Origin: X23 sp050251575
GTDB taxonomy: Bacteria; Bacillota; Clostridia; SK-Y3
Length of the DNA: 58,796 nt
Direction of reading: 5' to 3'
Assembly (NCBI GenBank): GCA_050251575.1
Contig: JBFWMP010000004.1
Span: 1-58,796, forward strand
Under the pieces are notes generated by a model that saw only the letters and a list, made by a program, of their open reading frames with translations, had not been told where the DNA came from and searched no databases. Of this stretch, positions 33,129-40,645 are shown in pieces. A program made the position numbers and the translations under genes. The first letter of the stretch is position 1. Each line of letters opens with the position of its first letter.

Positions 33129-33950
33129 ATGGCTATCCATACGTTTTTAAATAGAAAATCATCCGGAAAATCAACATTATTGGCCAATTTAGCAATTTCC
33201 ATAGCTCGAAGAGATTCATCTCAGAAGGTTATATTAGTTGACTTAAACTTAATCACACCTGATTTAGCTTATATTTTTAATGAAATAGATGAGCAAAAGA
33301 AACAATATCCTGTTTTTCTTGATGAACTTTACCGTTATATCCGAATAGGGGAAACTTTTGAAGTGAAGGAGTTTCTAACTCCTACTAAAGATGTACCCAA
33401 TTTATTTTTAATGGCTGGTACCCGTAACTTAGCTGAAGATTTCAATTCCCTACAAGAATCAAATTGGAGGTTTTTATTTAATCTCCTAAAGCAGCAAGAT
33501 GTTTTAATTCTCGTAGATACAGGACGATATCAAAACAACTCTTTGTTTCAGTATCTAACAAAGGCCAGCGATAAATTAATTATTGTTCAGGATCAAGATT
33601 TATTTGGAGCTGCCCATAGTGCTTTTATGGTATCCAATCTTTTGCAATTCGTAGCCAAAGAAAAAATAGAGCTATGGATTTCTCGTTATGAAGTTGATTC
33701 TCCAATCACTGTATCTTATATAGAAGAGCTTTTGGGGCTTAAAGCAGCTCAGCAAATTCCCGGAATGCCTCGTAAAGATTATAATCAATCCATTCTTTTA
33801 GATAAACCATTGGGGCTTCATAATATTAAAGGTTATACGTCGGTTCTAGATAATGTGGCTGCATCAATTTTAGGTCAAGCCCCGATCGAAGAAAGGAGTA
33901 ATTTTAAATGGAAATTACCCAACTTGAGAAAAAAATCAACCGCTATCTAA
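33129..33950 (+). CDS. second ParA/TadZ-like ATPase (273 aa)
   Basis: A P-loop occurs at the very N-terminus: NRKSSGKSTLLANLAISIA (8-26), followed by VILVDLNLITPDLAYIF and, further on, VLILVDTGRY. It is a MinD/ArsA-like fold without a receiver domain. It is the second such ATPase in this operon. It overlaps tadA by 43 bases, so translation is coupled. It may replace or cooperate with TadZ in placing the pilus. Confidence 0.7.
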   Translation: MAIHTFLNRKSSGKSTLLANLAISIARRDSSQKVILVDLNLITPDLAYIFNEIDEQKKQYPVFLDELYRYIRIGETFEVKEFLTPTKDVPNLFLMAGTRNLAEDFNSLQESNWRFLFNLLKQQDVLILVDTGRYQNNSLFQYLTKASDKLIIVQDQDLFGAAHSAFMVSNLLQFVAKEKIELWISRYEVDSPITVSYIEELLGLKAAQQIPGMPRKDYNQSILLDKPLGLHNIKGYTSVLDNVAASILGQAPIEERSNFKWKLPNLRKKSTAI

Positions 33951-35191
33951 ATGAAAAGATACCGGAAGAAGTTAATAAAGCATTGAAATTCCAGGACCCA
34001 AAAGCGAAAGAAACATGTAAGGCGGTTATCCAACAGTTTTTTAGCGAAAATCAGATTTCAATTCCAGGATCGTCTTTGGATCAATCGGTGAAGTTGATTT
34101 ATGAAAACACTATCGGTTATGGCCCAATCGATGTGTTCATTGAACATGCAGTAGAACGTGCAATAACCGAAATTAAAGTACGAGGACAAAGAGAAATTTA
34201 TACAAAAGAATGGGGCTGCTGGAAGGCCCATCCGGAAATTCAATTTCGTTCAATAGAACATCTTAATAATATCGTTAATCGGATTTTAGCCTCTAGTGAT
34301 AAACCCTTGACGGAATCGCAGCCCTTTGTAGACAACGCAGAGCTTCCGAATGGATCAAGAGTAACCATGGTTCGTAGTCCTCTCACTCGATCCGGAATAA
34401 TTATGAATATACGGATCTATACTGCCGGACTTTTTGAAGCAGAAGCATTGTTAAAAAGAGGGGCTTTAACACCTGAACAGCACGAGATTATAAAATTCTT
34501 GATGAGAGCTCGTATGAACACAATATTTGTTGGTGGAACGGATACGGGTAAAACAACCTTGATGGGAGCCCATCTTGTTTATCACAATAAGGATACTCAT
34601 ATAGTAACGATCGAGGATGCCAATGAATTGCAATTACATACAAGGCACAAGGATCTTAACGTTTCAGATCTGTTTATCAAAAAGAATGAGTTTATGTCTA
34701 TAAATCATACAGATTTATTTTACCTGTCTTTAAGAATGAGCCCTGACTTATATGTATTTAATGAGATCAGAAATCCTCCAGAAACAGCGGTTTGGTGTTC
34801 GGCTGCAATATCAGGGCATTATGGATGTTCAACAAGTTTACACGCAGAAGATGAAAAAGCTGGAATGTCTCGATTGGAAGGGAATTTAAGAGAAAACGAC
34901 ACAACATTAACAGTTGAATTGGCAAGGGAAAAAATATGTCAAGCCGTAGATGCTTTTATTGTAGTTAAAAGAGATGAAGATGGAACTCGTTATTGCTCGA
35001 GTATAGTTGAACCTATCTATGATCCGGAACATCAACGAGTCTACTATCACACAATAATAAGCCGCCCTCATTACAGTCTTCCGGGAACTTTCAAAGGCTT
35101 TTCAAGTAGCTTACTTGATTTAGCAGAGCGTAGAAATTCAATTTCAAAAGATCAGATTACCGATTGGAAAAGTAAAGGTGGTATTGCATGA
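33908..35191 (+). CDS. tadA: TadA/CpaF-type secretion ATPase
   Basis: Walker A is GGTDTGKTT (209-217), with the Asp box region TIEDANELQLHTRH and a STSLHAED segment, the pattern of CpaF/TadA ATPases that drive pilus extension. Length (427 aa) is typical. GAAAGGAGTAATTTTAA lies before the ATG inside the upstream gene. It ends in a four-base overlap (ATGA) with tadB. Confidence 0.9.
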   Translation: MEITQLEKKINRYLNEKIPEEVNKALKFQDPKAKETCKAVIQQFFSENQISIPGSSLDQSVKLIYENTIGYGPIDVFIEHAVERAITEIKVRGQREIYTKEWGCWKAHPEIQFRSIEHLNNIVNRILASSDKPLTESQPFVDNAELPNGSRVTMVRSPLTRSGIIMNIRIYTAGLFEAEALLKRGALTPEQHEIIKFLMRARMNTIFVGGTDTGKTTLMGAHLVYHNKDTHIVTIEDANELQLHTRHKDLNVSDLFIKKNEFMSINHTDLFYLSLRMSPDLYVFNEIRNPPETAVWCSAAISGHYGCSTSLHAEDEKAGMSRLEGNLRENDTTLTVELAREKICQAVDAFIVVKRDEDGTRYCSSIVEPIYDPEHQRVYYHTIISRPHYSLPGTFKGFSSSLLDLAERRNSISKDQITDWKSKGGIA

Positions 35192-36150
35192 ATTCGACCA
35201 TAGCTGTACTAGGTCTAAGTATTTTGATTATAATTGGGCTATTAATGATCCTATTTAGTGTCTTTTGGCTTACAATTACTTCTAATATGAAAAGTTCATC
35301 CTCCTACTTTACTCATCGGTTTCAGCAACTTATTTCCGACAATGTTTCAAAGAATAGATTTTTTTTCAAGGATCGTATTACAGTAGAAAGACAATTAGCG
35401 TTTAGTGGGTTAAAGTTTCGTGGTATAGATGTAGATTTTAATACCTTAACTTATATGAGTCTTGTGTCAGCCGTTCTAGGGTTTATTATTGCCTTTATTA
35501 CAACAACCAGAGATCATAATTTCAATATTATTGCTCTCTTAACGCTTACTATAGTGGGTTTTATTATTCCTCGATGGTATTTAATTATAGTGGATGGGCG
35601 AATGCAGAGACATCTATCTATGGAAGCTCCAGTAGCAATTGCCAAGATTACTTCTTTTGCCCGTAGTTACAGTAATATTGAAAGAGCTGTCTTTGAAGCA
35701 ACGGATGAATTACCTAAAACAACACGTAAATTTTTCATGCAAGCATGGAAGAGAAAAGATTATGGTGAATATACAAATTTTACTGCCATGATGTATGCAT
35801 TATCTCACCAGTGCAAGATTTCTACTTGGTCAGATTTTGCTCATCTTTGCTTGGTGGAGCAAACTTTAGGAAGTTCCGATAAACTATCAAAACTTCGTTC
35901 TATACAATCTAGGGCCAGGAGGCTTTTATTGGCCAGTAAAGTTGAACGTAAAAATTTAAATGCCAAAGCCTTAAAAATTGGGATTGCTTATTTTTTCTTG
36001 TTGTTAATTTGGATTTGGGATGTGTTCATTAGCCCAGCGACTGGCGATTATCTATATTCAACAGCAATAGGCAGGATGCTTTTAACTGCCGTATATGTGA
36101 CATTTACTTTGAACGTTGCTCTGTTTACCTGGCTTTATTACGATGCTTGA
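35188..36150 (+). CDS. tadB: TadB-like inner-membrane pilus protein
   Basis: Membrane helices are near 7-28, 87-107, 114-131, 265-285 and 293-318, with a cytosolic type II secretion F domain between (VAIAKITSFARSYSNIERAVFEAT). It acts with TadC as the platform for the TadA ATPase. It overlaps tadA by ATGA. Confidence 0.8.
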   Translation: MNSTIAVLGLSILIIIGLLMILFSVFWLTITSNMKSSSSYFTHRFQQLISDNVSKNRFFFKDRITVERQLAFSGLKFRGIDVDFNTLTYMSLVSAVLGFIIAFITTTRDHNFNIIALLTLTIVGFIIPRWYLIIVDGRMQRHLSMEAPVAIAKITSFARSYSNIERAVFEATDELPKTTRKFFMQAWKRKDYGEYTNFTAMMYALSHQCKISTWSDFAHLCLVEQTLGSSDKLSKLRSIQSRARRLLLASKVERKNLNAKALKIGIAYFFLLLIWIWDVFISPATGDYLYSTAIGRMLLTAVYVTFTLNVALFTWLYYDA

Positions 36151-36171
36151 TCTTAAGAAAGGAGGGAGGGT

Positions 36172-37053
36172 ATGAAGTCATTAATTAGTCAATTCATCTT
36201 TTTATACTCAGATATAATAGTGGGTATTCTTTTATCTTTATCTGTAACGGGAATAGTTATAATGCTTATTTCAAGTCGGAATTTAGTTAGCCCGAAGCAA
36301 CAAAAAAGGATAATGAAATTAAAGCTTGTATATTTTAATTTATCCGATAATCCTAAAAAGAATAATTCAATCAAGAAATTCATACAGAATCTTTTGATAT
36401 CGTCCGGCTTCGAAAATAAGTATGAAGCGTTTTTAAATATTACCCAATCAATTTTTCTTACAACATTTATTGCCTCAACATTATTTAGTATGATCCTGGG
36501 GTTTTCAATGATCGGAAGCTTAATTTTCGGATCTTGCATGGCTATTATAAGCCCCGTGCTTCCTATTGGTGTTCTTTACTATGTACGCAGCTCTAGAAAC
36601 GCTGTCCTTGCCGATGAGCTGTATATAGTAATGAGCCATATCGTTGATGCGGTTGAGTCCGCTGGACGGACATTGCAGGGGGCTATCGAAAATTCAATGA
36701 ACGCAGCCCCCACACTTGCTCCCTATCTTCAACAGTTTCTTAATACATTTTTAACTACGGGGATTGATGAAGCAGCAGAGGAATTTCGAAGGTCCGTTAA
36801 TATTCCGGAAGTAGAGTTATTCTTAGATCTTCTTATCCATGGATTTGAACATACTAGCCAAGAATTAACTCGTTACTTTGCTTCAGAAGCAGATAGTTTT
36901 CATGAGCTTGAAATTTCTGCTCGGCAAAGGAGAATGGATCGAAGAGAAGTATTTTTTGATGTTCTAATGGCTTTCCCAGCTATACTGGGATTTGCCCTTT
37001 TAATTTATCCTGTTTTTGCGAAGGGAGTTGAAGCTATCAATAATGCATTGTAA
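36172..37053 (+). CDS. tadC: TadC-like inner-membrane pilus protein
   Basis: Helices lie near 10-34, 88-106, 108-133 and 265-288, with a type II secretion F domain in between (MSHIVDAVESAGRTLQGAIENSMNAAPTLAP). AAGGAGGGAGGGT precedes the ATG. The 3' end overlaps the first small pilin-like gene by 11 bases. Confidence 0.8.
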   Translation: MKSLISQFIFLYSDIIVGILLSLSVTGIVIMLISSRNLVSPKQQKRIMKLKLVYFNLSDNPKKNNSIKKFIQNLLISSGFENKYEAFLNITQSIFLTTFIASTLFSMILGFSMIGSLIFGSCMAIISPVLPIGVLYYVRSSRNAVLADELYIVMSHIVDAVESAGRTLQGAIENSMNAAPTLAPYLQQFLNTFLTTGIDEAAEEFRRSVNIPEVELFLDLLIHGFEHTSQELTRYFASEADSFHELEISARQRRMDRREVFFDVLMAFPAILGFALLIYPVFAKGVEAINNAL

Positions 37054-37210
37054 ATATTTTCTAAAGAGTTGCAGTGGGGAGGGGGTGATAACAGTACTAA
37101 TATGGTTAATTGCTGTGTTAATTGTTGGTAGTTCGATAGGTCTTTCTTTAGCTGTTGAAGTATCTAATATAGAACAAAATACACGTATCAATGTCCAAGT
37201 TATAGATTGA
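37043..37210 (+). CDS. SGEG-type prepilin-like protein 1 (55 aa)
   Basis: A short basic leader with two Cys (MHCKYFLKSC) precedes SGEGVITVLIWLIAVLIVGSS, a strong hydrophobic helix, then a polar tail. The G-E-G motif at the border of leader and helix is shared by the next five genes. Such a layout fits substrates of the prepilin peptidase encoded at 39001. GGGAGGGGGTG inside the gene suggests a possible alternative GTG start at about 37085. It may be a minor subunit. Confidence 0.6.
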   Translation: MHCKYFLKSCSGEGVITVLIWLIAVLIVGSSIGLSLAVEVSNIEQNTRINVQVID

Positions 37211-37225
37211 AAGTGGTGAATTTAA

Positions 37226-37426
37226 TTGTTAAAGACGTTTATAAAAAAGAAATGTGGTGAAGGGATACTTACCGGGTTGCTTTGGTTTGCGGCCGTGGCA
37301 GTAGGTACAAGCGTTTTGGCTGTAGGTATTTGGACTCACATAGGAGGGGCAAGTACAAGCGCATCAACCAATATAGAAAGCTCCACATTAAATGAAATAA
37401 ATGCCCTTAAAGCATTGGCTCCCTAA
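37226..37426 (+). CDS. SGEG-type prepilin-like protein 2 (66 aa)
   Basis: TTG start after AAAGTGGTGAATTTAA. The leader MLKTFIKKKC is followed by GEGILTGLLWFAAVAVGTSVL and a Ser/Thr-rich tail (GGASTSASTNIESSTLNE). It is close to the 37432 and 37637 products in the helix region. A probable major or minor pilin of the Tad-like pilus. Confidence 0.7.
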   Translation: MLKTFIKKKCGEGILTGLLWFAAVAVGTSVLAVGIWTHIGGASTSASTNIESSTLNEINALKALAP

Positions 37427-37431
37427 TCAGT

Positions 37432-37623
37432 ATGGGGATTTTTTTAAAAAAACGTGGAGAGGGAATCCTTACCGGCCTCTTGTGGTTTGGAGCTGTCGCG
37501 GTTGCTGGTAGTGTTATTGCTTTAGCCCTCATGACACAGATTGCATCAACAGGTAATTCAGCAGAAAACACTATAGATGGATATTCTCAACAGTCAATAA
37601 TTGAGGCAAATAAAATACCTTAA
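37432..37623 (+). CDS. SGEG-type prepilin-like protein 3 (63 aa)
   Basis: The ATG lies nine bases from the previous stop. Leader MGIFLKKR, then GEGILTGLLWFGAVAVAGSVI and a polar tail ending NKIP. The DNA over the GEGILTGLLWFG segment is identical to that of the 37637 gene for more than 30 bases, a sign of recent duplication. Confidence 0.7.
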   Translation: MGIFLKKRGEGILTGLLWFGAVAVAGSVIALALMTQIASTGNSAENTIDGYSQQSIIEANKIP

Positions 37624-37636
37624 AGGAGGAATGAAA

Positions 37637-37837
37637 ATGATTATGAAATTCGTTAAAGGGAAAGCAGGAGAGGGAATCCTTACCGGCCTCTTGTGGTTTG
37701 GAGTAATAGCAGTTGTAGCATCAGGTTTATCAGTATCTATTTGGTCAACGATTACAGATGCAACAACAACCACAAATACAAACTTAGATACTTCAACAAC
37801 TGGGGCCTTTGATAAAGCTAAGTTGCTCACCCCATAA
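37637..37837 (+). CDS. SGEG-type prepilin-like protein 4 (66 aa)
   Basis: The best start is ATG 37637, seven bases after AAAGGAGG. Leader MIMKFVKGKA, then GEGILTGLLWFGVIAVVASGL and a Thr/Asn-rich tail (TTTTNTNLDTSTTG). It is the best placed for strong translation and is followed by the hairpin at 37848-37890, so it may be the major pilin. Confidence 0.75.
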   Translation: MIMKFVKGKAGEGILTGLLWFGVIAVVASGLSVSIWSTITDATTTTNTNLDTSTTGAFDKAKLLTP

Positions 37838-37847
37838 TTACCTATAC

Positions 37848-37890
37848 ATAAGTCAATGGTGGTTGCATTAAGTGACCACCTTTGACTTAT
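37848..37890 (+). terminator. intra-operon hairpin after pilin 4
   Basis: ATAAGTCAA (37848-37856) plus GGTGGT pair with ACCACC plus TTGACTTAT (37882-37890). There is no long T run. It could protect the upstream pilin mRNA or act as a partial terminator, giving more pilin than the downstream products. Confidence 0.5.
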
Positions 37891-37919
37891 AATTATTGAT
37901 CAGATAGGAGTGTATAACA

Positions 37920-38096
37920 ATGAATCTACTATTAAAAAAAGTAATCAGAAAATCTTCCGGAGAAGGAGTTTTAACAACTCTGATTTATCTTGGAGTATCT
38001 GCCATTACCGGGGCAGCTATATCTTACTCGATATGGGCTTCTTTGGCCGGACAAACTGAGCCTGTAAGACAATTGATTGAAACAACCATTCGTTAA
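37920..38096 (+). CDS. SGEG-type prepilin-like protein 5 (58 aa)
   Basis: AGGAGTGTATAACA precedes the ATG. Leader MNLLLKKVIRKS, then SGEGVLTTLIYLGVSAITGAA and a short polar tail. It diverges from pilins 2-4 but keeps the GEG motif and helix. Probably a minor pilin. Confidence 0.7.
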   Translation: MNLLLKKVIRKSSGEGVLTTLIYLGVSAITGAAISYSIWASLAGQTEPVRQLIETTIR

Positions 38097-38108
38097 AAAG
38101 GAGATAGT

Positions 38109-38519
38109 ATGATCAAGAAGCTTTTAAAAAAGGAATCTGGAGAAGGTCTTATATCGTTTCTGGTGACAATGGTATTACTTGTTGGTACGATTGCTTTTTT
38201 AATTACTTTCTTTATTCTTAATGTCAATCAATTTAGATTAGAAAATACGTTGAATACGACATTAAAGAGTGTGCAAGTTCAAGGTTATCTAAGCCCTGCA
38301 TTAAAATCATCAACTGAATCAAAATTATTAGGTATGGGATTTGCTTCTGCATCGGTTACAAGTCCGCAAGGGTCGGAGGTTGATTATGGGGGGGAAATTG
38401 AAATAACTATAGCGGTTTCCACCTTGGATCTTCCTTCACTAGATCAAGATGGTCATTCAGGTAATTCCTCAACAATACTAAGGGCCAGGGGCTATATTAT
38501 AAGCCAATACATGCCGTGA
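38109..38519 (+). CDS. larger SGEG-type pseudopilin (136 aa)
   Basis: Leader MIKKLLKKE, SGEGLISFLVTMVLLVGTIAF, then a roughly 95-residue globular domain with beta segments. The layout resembles the small DUF4320-type or TadF-like pseudopilins of clostridial Tad clusters. AAAGGAGATAGT precedes the ATG. Confidence 0.7.
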   Translation: MIKKLLKKESGEGLISFLVTMVLLVGTIAFLITFFILNVNQFRLENTLNTTLKSVQVQGYLSPALKSSTESKLLGMGFASASVTSPQGSEVDYGGEIEITIAVSTLDLPSLDQDGHSGNSSTILRARGYIISQYMP

Positions 38520-38533
38520 TTTGAAAGGATCTA

Positions 38534-38986
38534 ATGATGTATAATTTTAAAGATAGTGAACGTGGAGGCGTTGTATTTTGGATGTTACTTATGCCCTTCG
38601 TTGTAGCATGTTTAGCTCTAATTATCTATGGTGGAAATGCCTATGTTGTTAAAAGTATCAGCAGATCGAAACTAGAAAATAGTCTACTTTCAGCTGTAAC
38701 ATCCACATATCCTAGAAATTCAGATATAGATGCGGCTTCTGCAAGAGATACATTTGATTTATATTTACGAAAGAATTTTAATCTTAATACTGATTTTGAA
38801 CCATTACCAGGATCTATAGCAACTGGTAAAGTAGAGGTTATAGTATACCAAAGCGTTTCTGCCGGGAGCATAGATCCTATTGTTAATGATACCGTTACGC
38901 TTCCATCATTGGAAGCGTTAATATCTGTTCCAACGTTAAGCGGATACAATGTACGTGTGTTTAGTCGAGTTTCAGTTCACCCTTAA
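38534..38986 (+). CDS. TadE-like pseudopilin (150 aa)
   Basis: The N-terminus (FKDSERGGVVFWMLLMPFVVACLALIIYGG) has the TadE layout, with ERGG before the hydrophobic helix. The remainder is a soluble domain with beta segments. TadE/F-type pseudopilins are needed for Tad pilus assembly. GAAAGGATCTA precedes the two ATGs at 38534/38537. Confidence 0.7.
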   Translation: MMYNFKDSERGGVVFWMLLMPFVVACLALIIYGGNAYVVKSISRSKLENSLLSAVTSTYPRNSDIDAASARDTFDLYLRKNFNLNTDFEPLPGSIATGKVEVIVYQSVSAGSIDPIVNDTVTLPSLEALISVPTLSGYNVRVFSRVSVHP

Positions 38987-39000
38987 TCTTAGGAGGTTAT

Positions 39001-39426
39001 ATGATAATCAAATTAATAATTCTTTGCTTGCTTGTCTATGCTGCCTGGACTGATTTTAGGGAGAGAATAATTGAAAACTGGCTTACCTTTGGTCTTATTC
39101 TAGCTGGTATTTTTTATAGGGCTTTCTTTGAGCCAATTTCATGGAAATACATTATTACAGTAATAATTATCTCCTTTATCCTATATGGAATTAAATTTTG
39201 GGCTGAAGGAGATGTTAAATTAGTTATCGGTTTGTCTTTTTGGGTAGATTCAATTTTTCTAATGATAATGGGATTTTGGTATTGTTGTTTGATAATGATT
39301 TATGGAATTGTTTGTATGATAAAAAATAAAAGCATAAATATAAGATTATCATATCCTGCTGGAGTAGTTATTCTTTTTTCGTATGTGATAGCACTCGTTT
39401 TAGGCTTCCTGCCAGGGCTACCTTGA
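39001..39426 (+). CDS. tadV: prepilin peptidase, TadV/CpaA type (A24)
   Basis: The two catalytic Asp are visible: D18 in AAWTDFRERIIENW and D71 in WAEGDVKLVIG, the GxGD-like pair of A24 peptidases. It is short (141 aa), with several membrane helices and no methylase domain, as in TadV. It would cleave the SGEG-type leaders. AGGAGGTTAT precedes the ATG. The last few codons (PGLP and stop) lie inside R-element copy D, so the original C-terminus may have been replaced. Confidence 0.8.
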   Translation: MIIKLIILCLLVYAAWTDFRERIIENWLTFGLILAGIFYRAFFEPISWKYIITVIIISFILYGIKFWAEGDVKLVIGLSFWVDSIFLMIMGFWYCCLIMIYGIVCMIKNKSINIRLSYPAGVVILFSYVIALVLGFLPGLP

Positions 39427-39624
39427 CTCACCGTGCTCTTGTTAGGGTCAACGGTAAGGGGGGCTCTAGGAGGCGTAATCGGCCACTGGCCCCCCTTGCC
39501 GTTGGTTATGATAGCACGGCGGTCAAGTCTTATTCGATGTGAACATAAGAAGTATTCCTTTGGGGAAGGTTCAGTTTATCCTTCCCATCGAAACGGCCCT
39601 GGCTGCTGGGGTCGTTTCTTTCTT
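39409..39624 (+). ncRNA. R-element copy D, 3' module
   Basis: It starts at CTGCCAGGGC, exactly like copy C, and overlaps the last codons of tadV. It retains the outer stem, an extended inner stem (AACGGTAAGGGGGGC/GCCCCCCTTGCCGTT), CTTAT/ATAAG, GGGAAGG/CCTTCCC and the terminator (39590-39624). It is more diverged than C. It is the only copy outside the accessory half. It ends the tadV transcript and places a CACGTG promoter in front of the next operon. Confidence 0.65.
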
Positions 39625-39687
39625 CCCGGATCGGGGAGATATGAAGCGTATAATTAAAAGTGAAAATAAATAATATCCCTTAATACA

Positions 39688-39716
39688 TTGAATTATACCA
39701 CGTGTTATTATATAAT
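39688..39716 (+). promoter_or_regulatory. CACGTG-spacer promoter 8
   Basis: TTGAAT (39688-39693), 17 bp and TATAAT (39711-39716), with CACGTG at 39699-39704. It drives the 39756 gene and probably the exported-protein operon to about 48.4 kb. Confidence 0.75.
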
Positions 39717-39755
39717 ATACTTAAGAAGTAAGCTTTTCATGGAGGTTTGGATTTT

Positions 39756-39857
39756 ATGAAGTTTCAAAATACTTGTCCTGAATGCGGAAACACTTTAAGA
39801 CATGAAGGGGGATGCGTTATCTGCAAAATATGCGGATATAGTCCTTGTCGAGATTAA
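39756..39857 (+). CDS. stand-alone zinc ribbon, 33 aa
   Basis: ATGGAGGTTTGGATTTT precedes the ATG. The sequence has CPEC (7-10), C20, C23xxC26 and C31 in the order CPECGNTLRHEGGCVICKIC, closely like the C-terminal zinc ribbon of B12-dependent ribonucleotide reductase (NrdJ) and related enzymes, but here as a whole protein. It is the first gene after promoter 8. Confidence 0.6.
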   Translation: MKFQNTCPECGNTLRHEGGCVICKICGYSPCRD

Positions 39858-39870
39858 GGAGAGAGTATTT

Positions 39871-40629
39871 ATGTTTAGAAATAAAATCTTATTAATGAGT
39901 TGTTTGTTGCCTATTTTGTTAGTGGGATGTAATAGTGATATAACACAAGTCAATAATATTCCACTTTCAAAAAAGCAAATAAATACTCAATTAGAAGCAC
40001 AATTAAGCCTTACTGGACTTTCATGCGAAAAGGATAGTGCTGTGATCGAGAGTGTAAAACAGAATATAATTGATGATTTAATCGATCAAGAATTTTTAAT
40101 CAGAGAAGCCCAAAAACAAGATATTAAGGTTTCTGAAGAAGAAATATCCTCAAAGTTTTACGAACTAATGAATATTTGGGATGATAACGAGGAAAATCAA
40201 AAGGCATTAAGGGCCCAAGGGTACACTACTGAAAATATGAAAGAGATGGTGGAACAACAACTTATTATTGATAAACTAATGGATAGTTTGGTCACAATCT
40301 CAGACCGACAATTAGAAGATTACTATAAAAGTCACTTATTCCTATTTTCAAAGTACACTATTAAATCCAACCAGGGATCTAGTGAAGTTCTTTTTCCACA
40401 ACTTCCTTTTCAGGTCCAGCAAACAATTAGGGAAGGTAAAGATGTCGTAGGTAAACCCCATATTCTCGATGGTTCTCAATCAAAGATTATAATAACAGAA
40501 ATTGCTACTCTAAATTTTGATCAGGTTCAGTCAGATGTTAAAAATCAATTGACCGAAGAATTAAAATTGCAAAAGGCTCAAGAGCTTATATTACGTTTAC
40601 GTGGAGAAGCGCAGATATCAACAAACTAA
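39871..40629 (+). CDS. SurA_N/PrsA-like lipoprotein (252 aa)
   Basis: The start at 39871 follows AAGGAGAGAG. The signal peptide MFRNKILLMSCLLPILLVGC ends in a lipobox (LVGC). The mature part (LSKKQINTQLEAQL...DDLIDQEFLIREAQKQ...SEEEISSKF) matches the SurA/PrsA N-terminal chaperone domain. No clear parvulin domain is visible, so it may be a pure chaperone. It probably helps fold the exported proteins encoded downstream. Confidence 0.7.
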   Translation: MFRNKILLMSCLLPILLVGCNSDITQVNNIPLSKKQINTQLEAQLSLTGLSCEKDSAVIESVKQNIIDDLIDQEFLIREAQKQDIKVSEEEISSKFYELMNIWDDNEENQKALRAQGYTTENMKEMVEQQLIIDKLMDSLVTISDRQLEDYYKSHLFLFSKYTIKSNQGSSEVLFPQLPFQVQQTIREGKDVVGKPHILDGSQSKIIITEIATLNFDQVQSDVKNQLTEELKLQKAQELILRLRGEAQISTN

Positions 40630-40645
40630 AGAGGGGGAATTTATT

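Noticed and set aside
39433..39657. 74-codon frame in copy D
   Set aside because: It lies wholly in the structured repeat and passes through its terminator.
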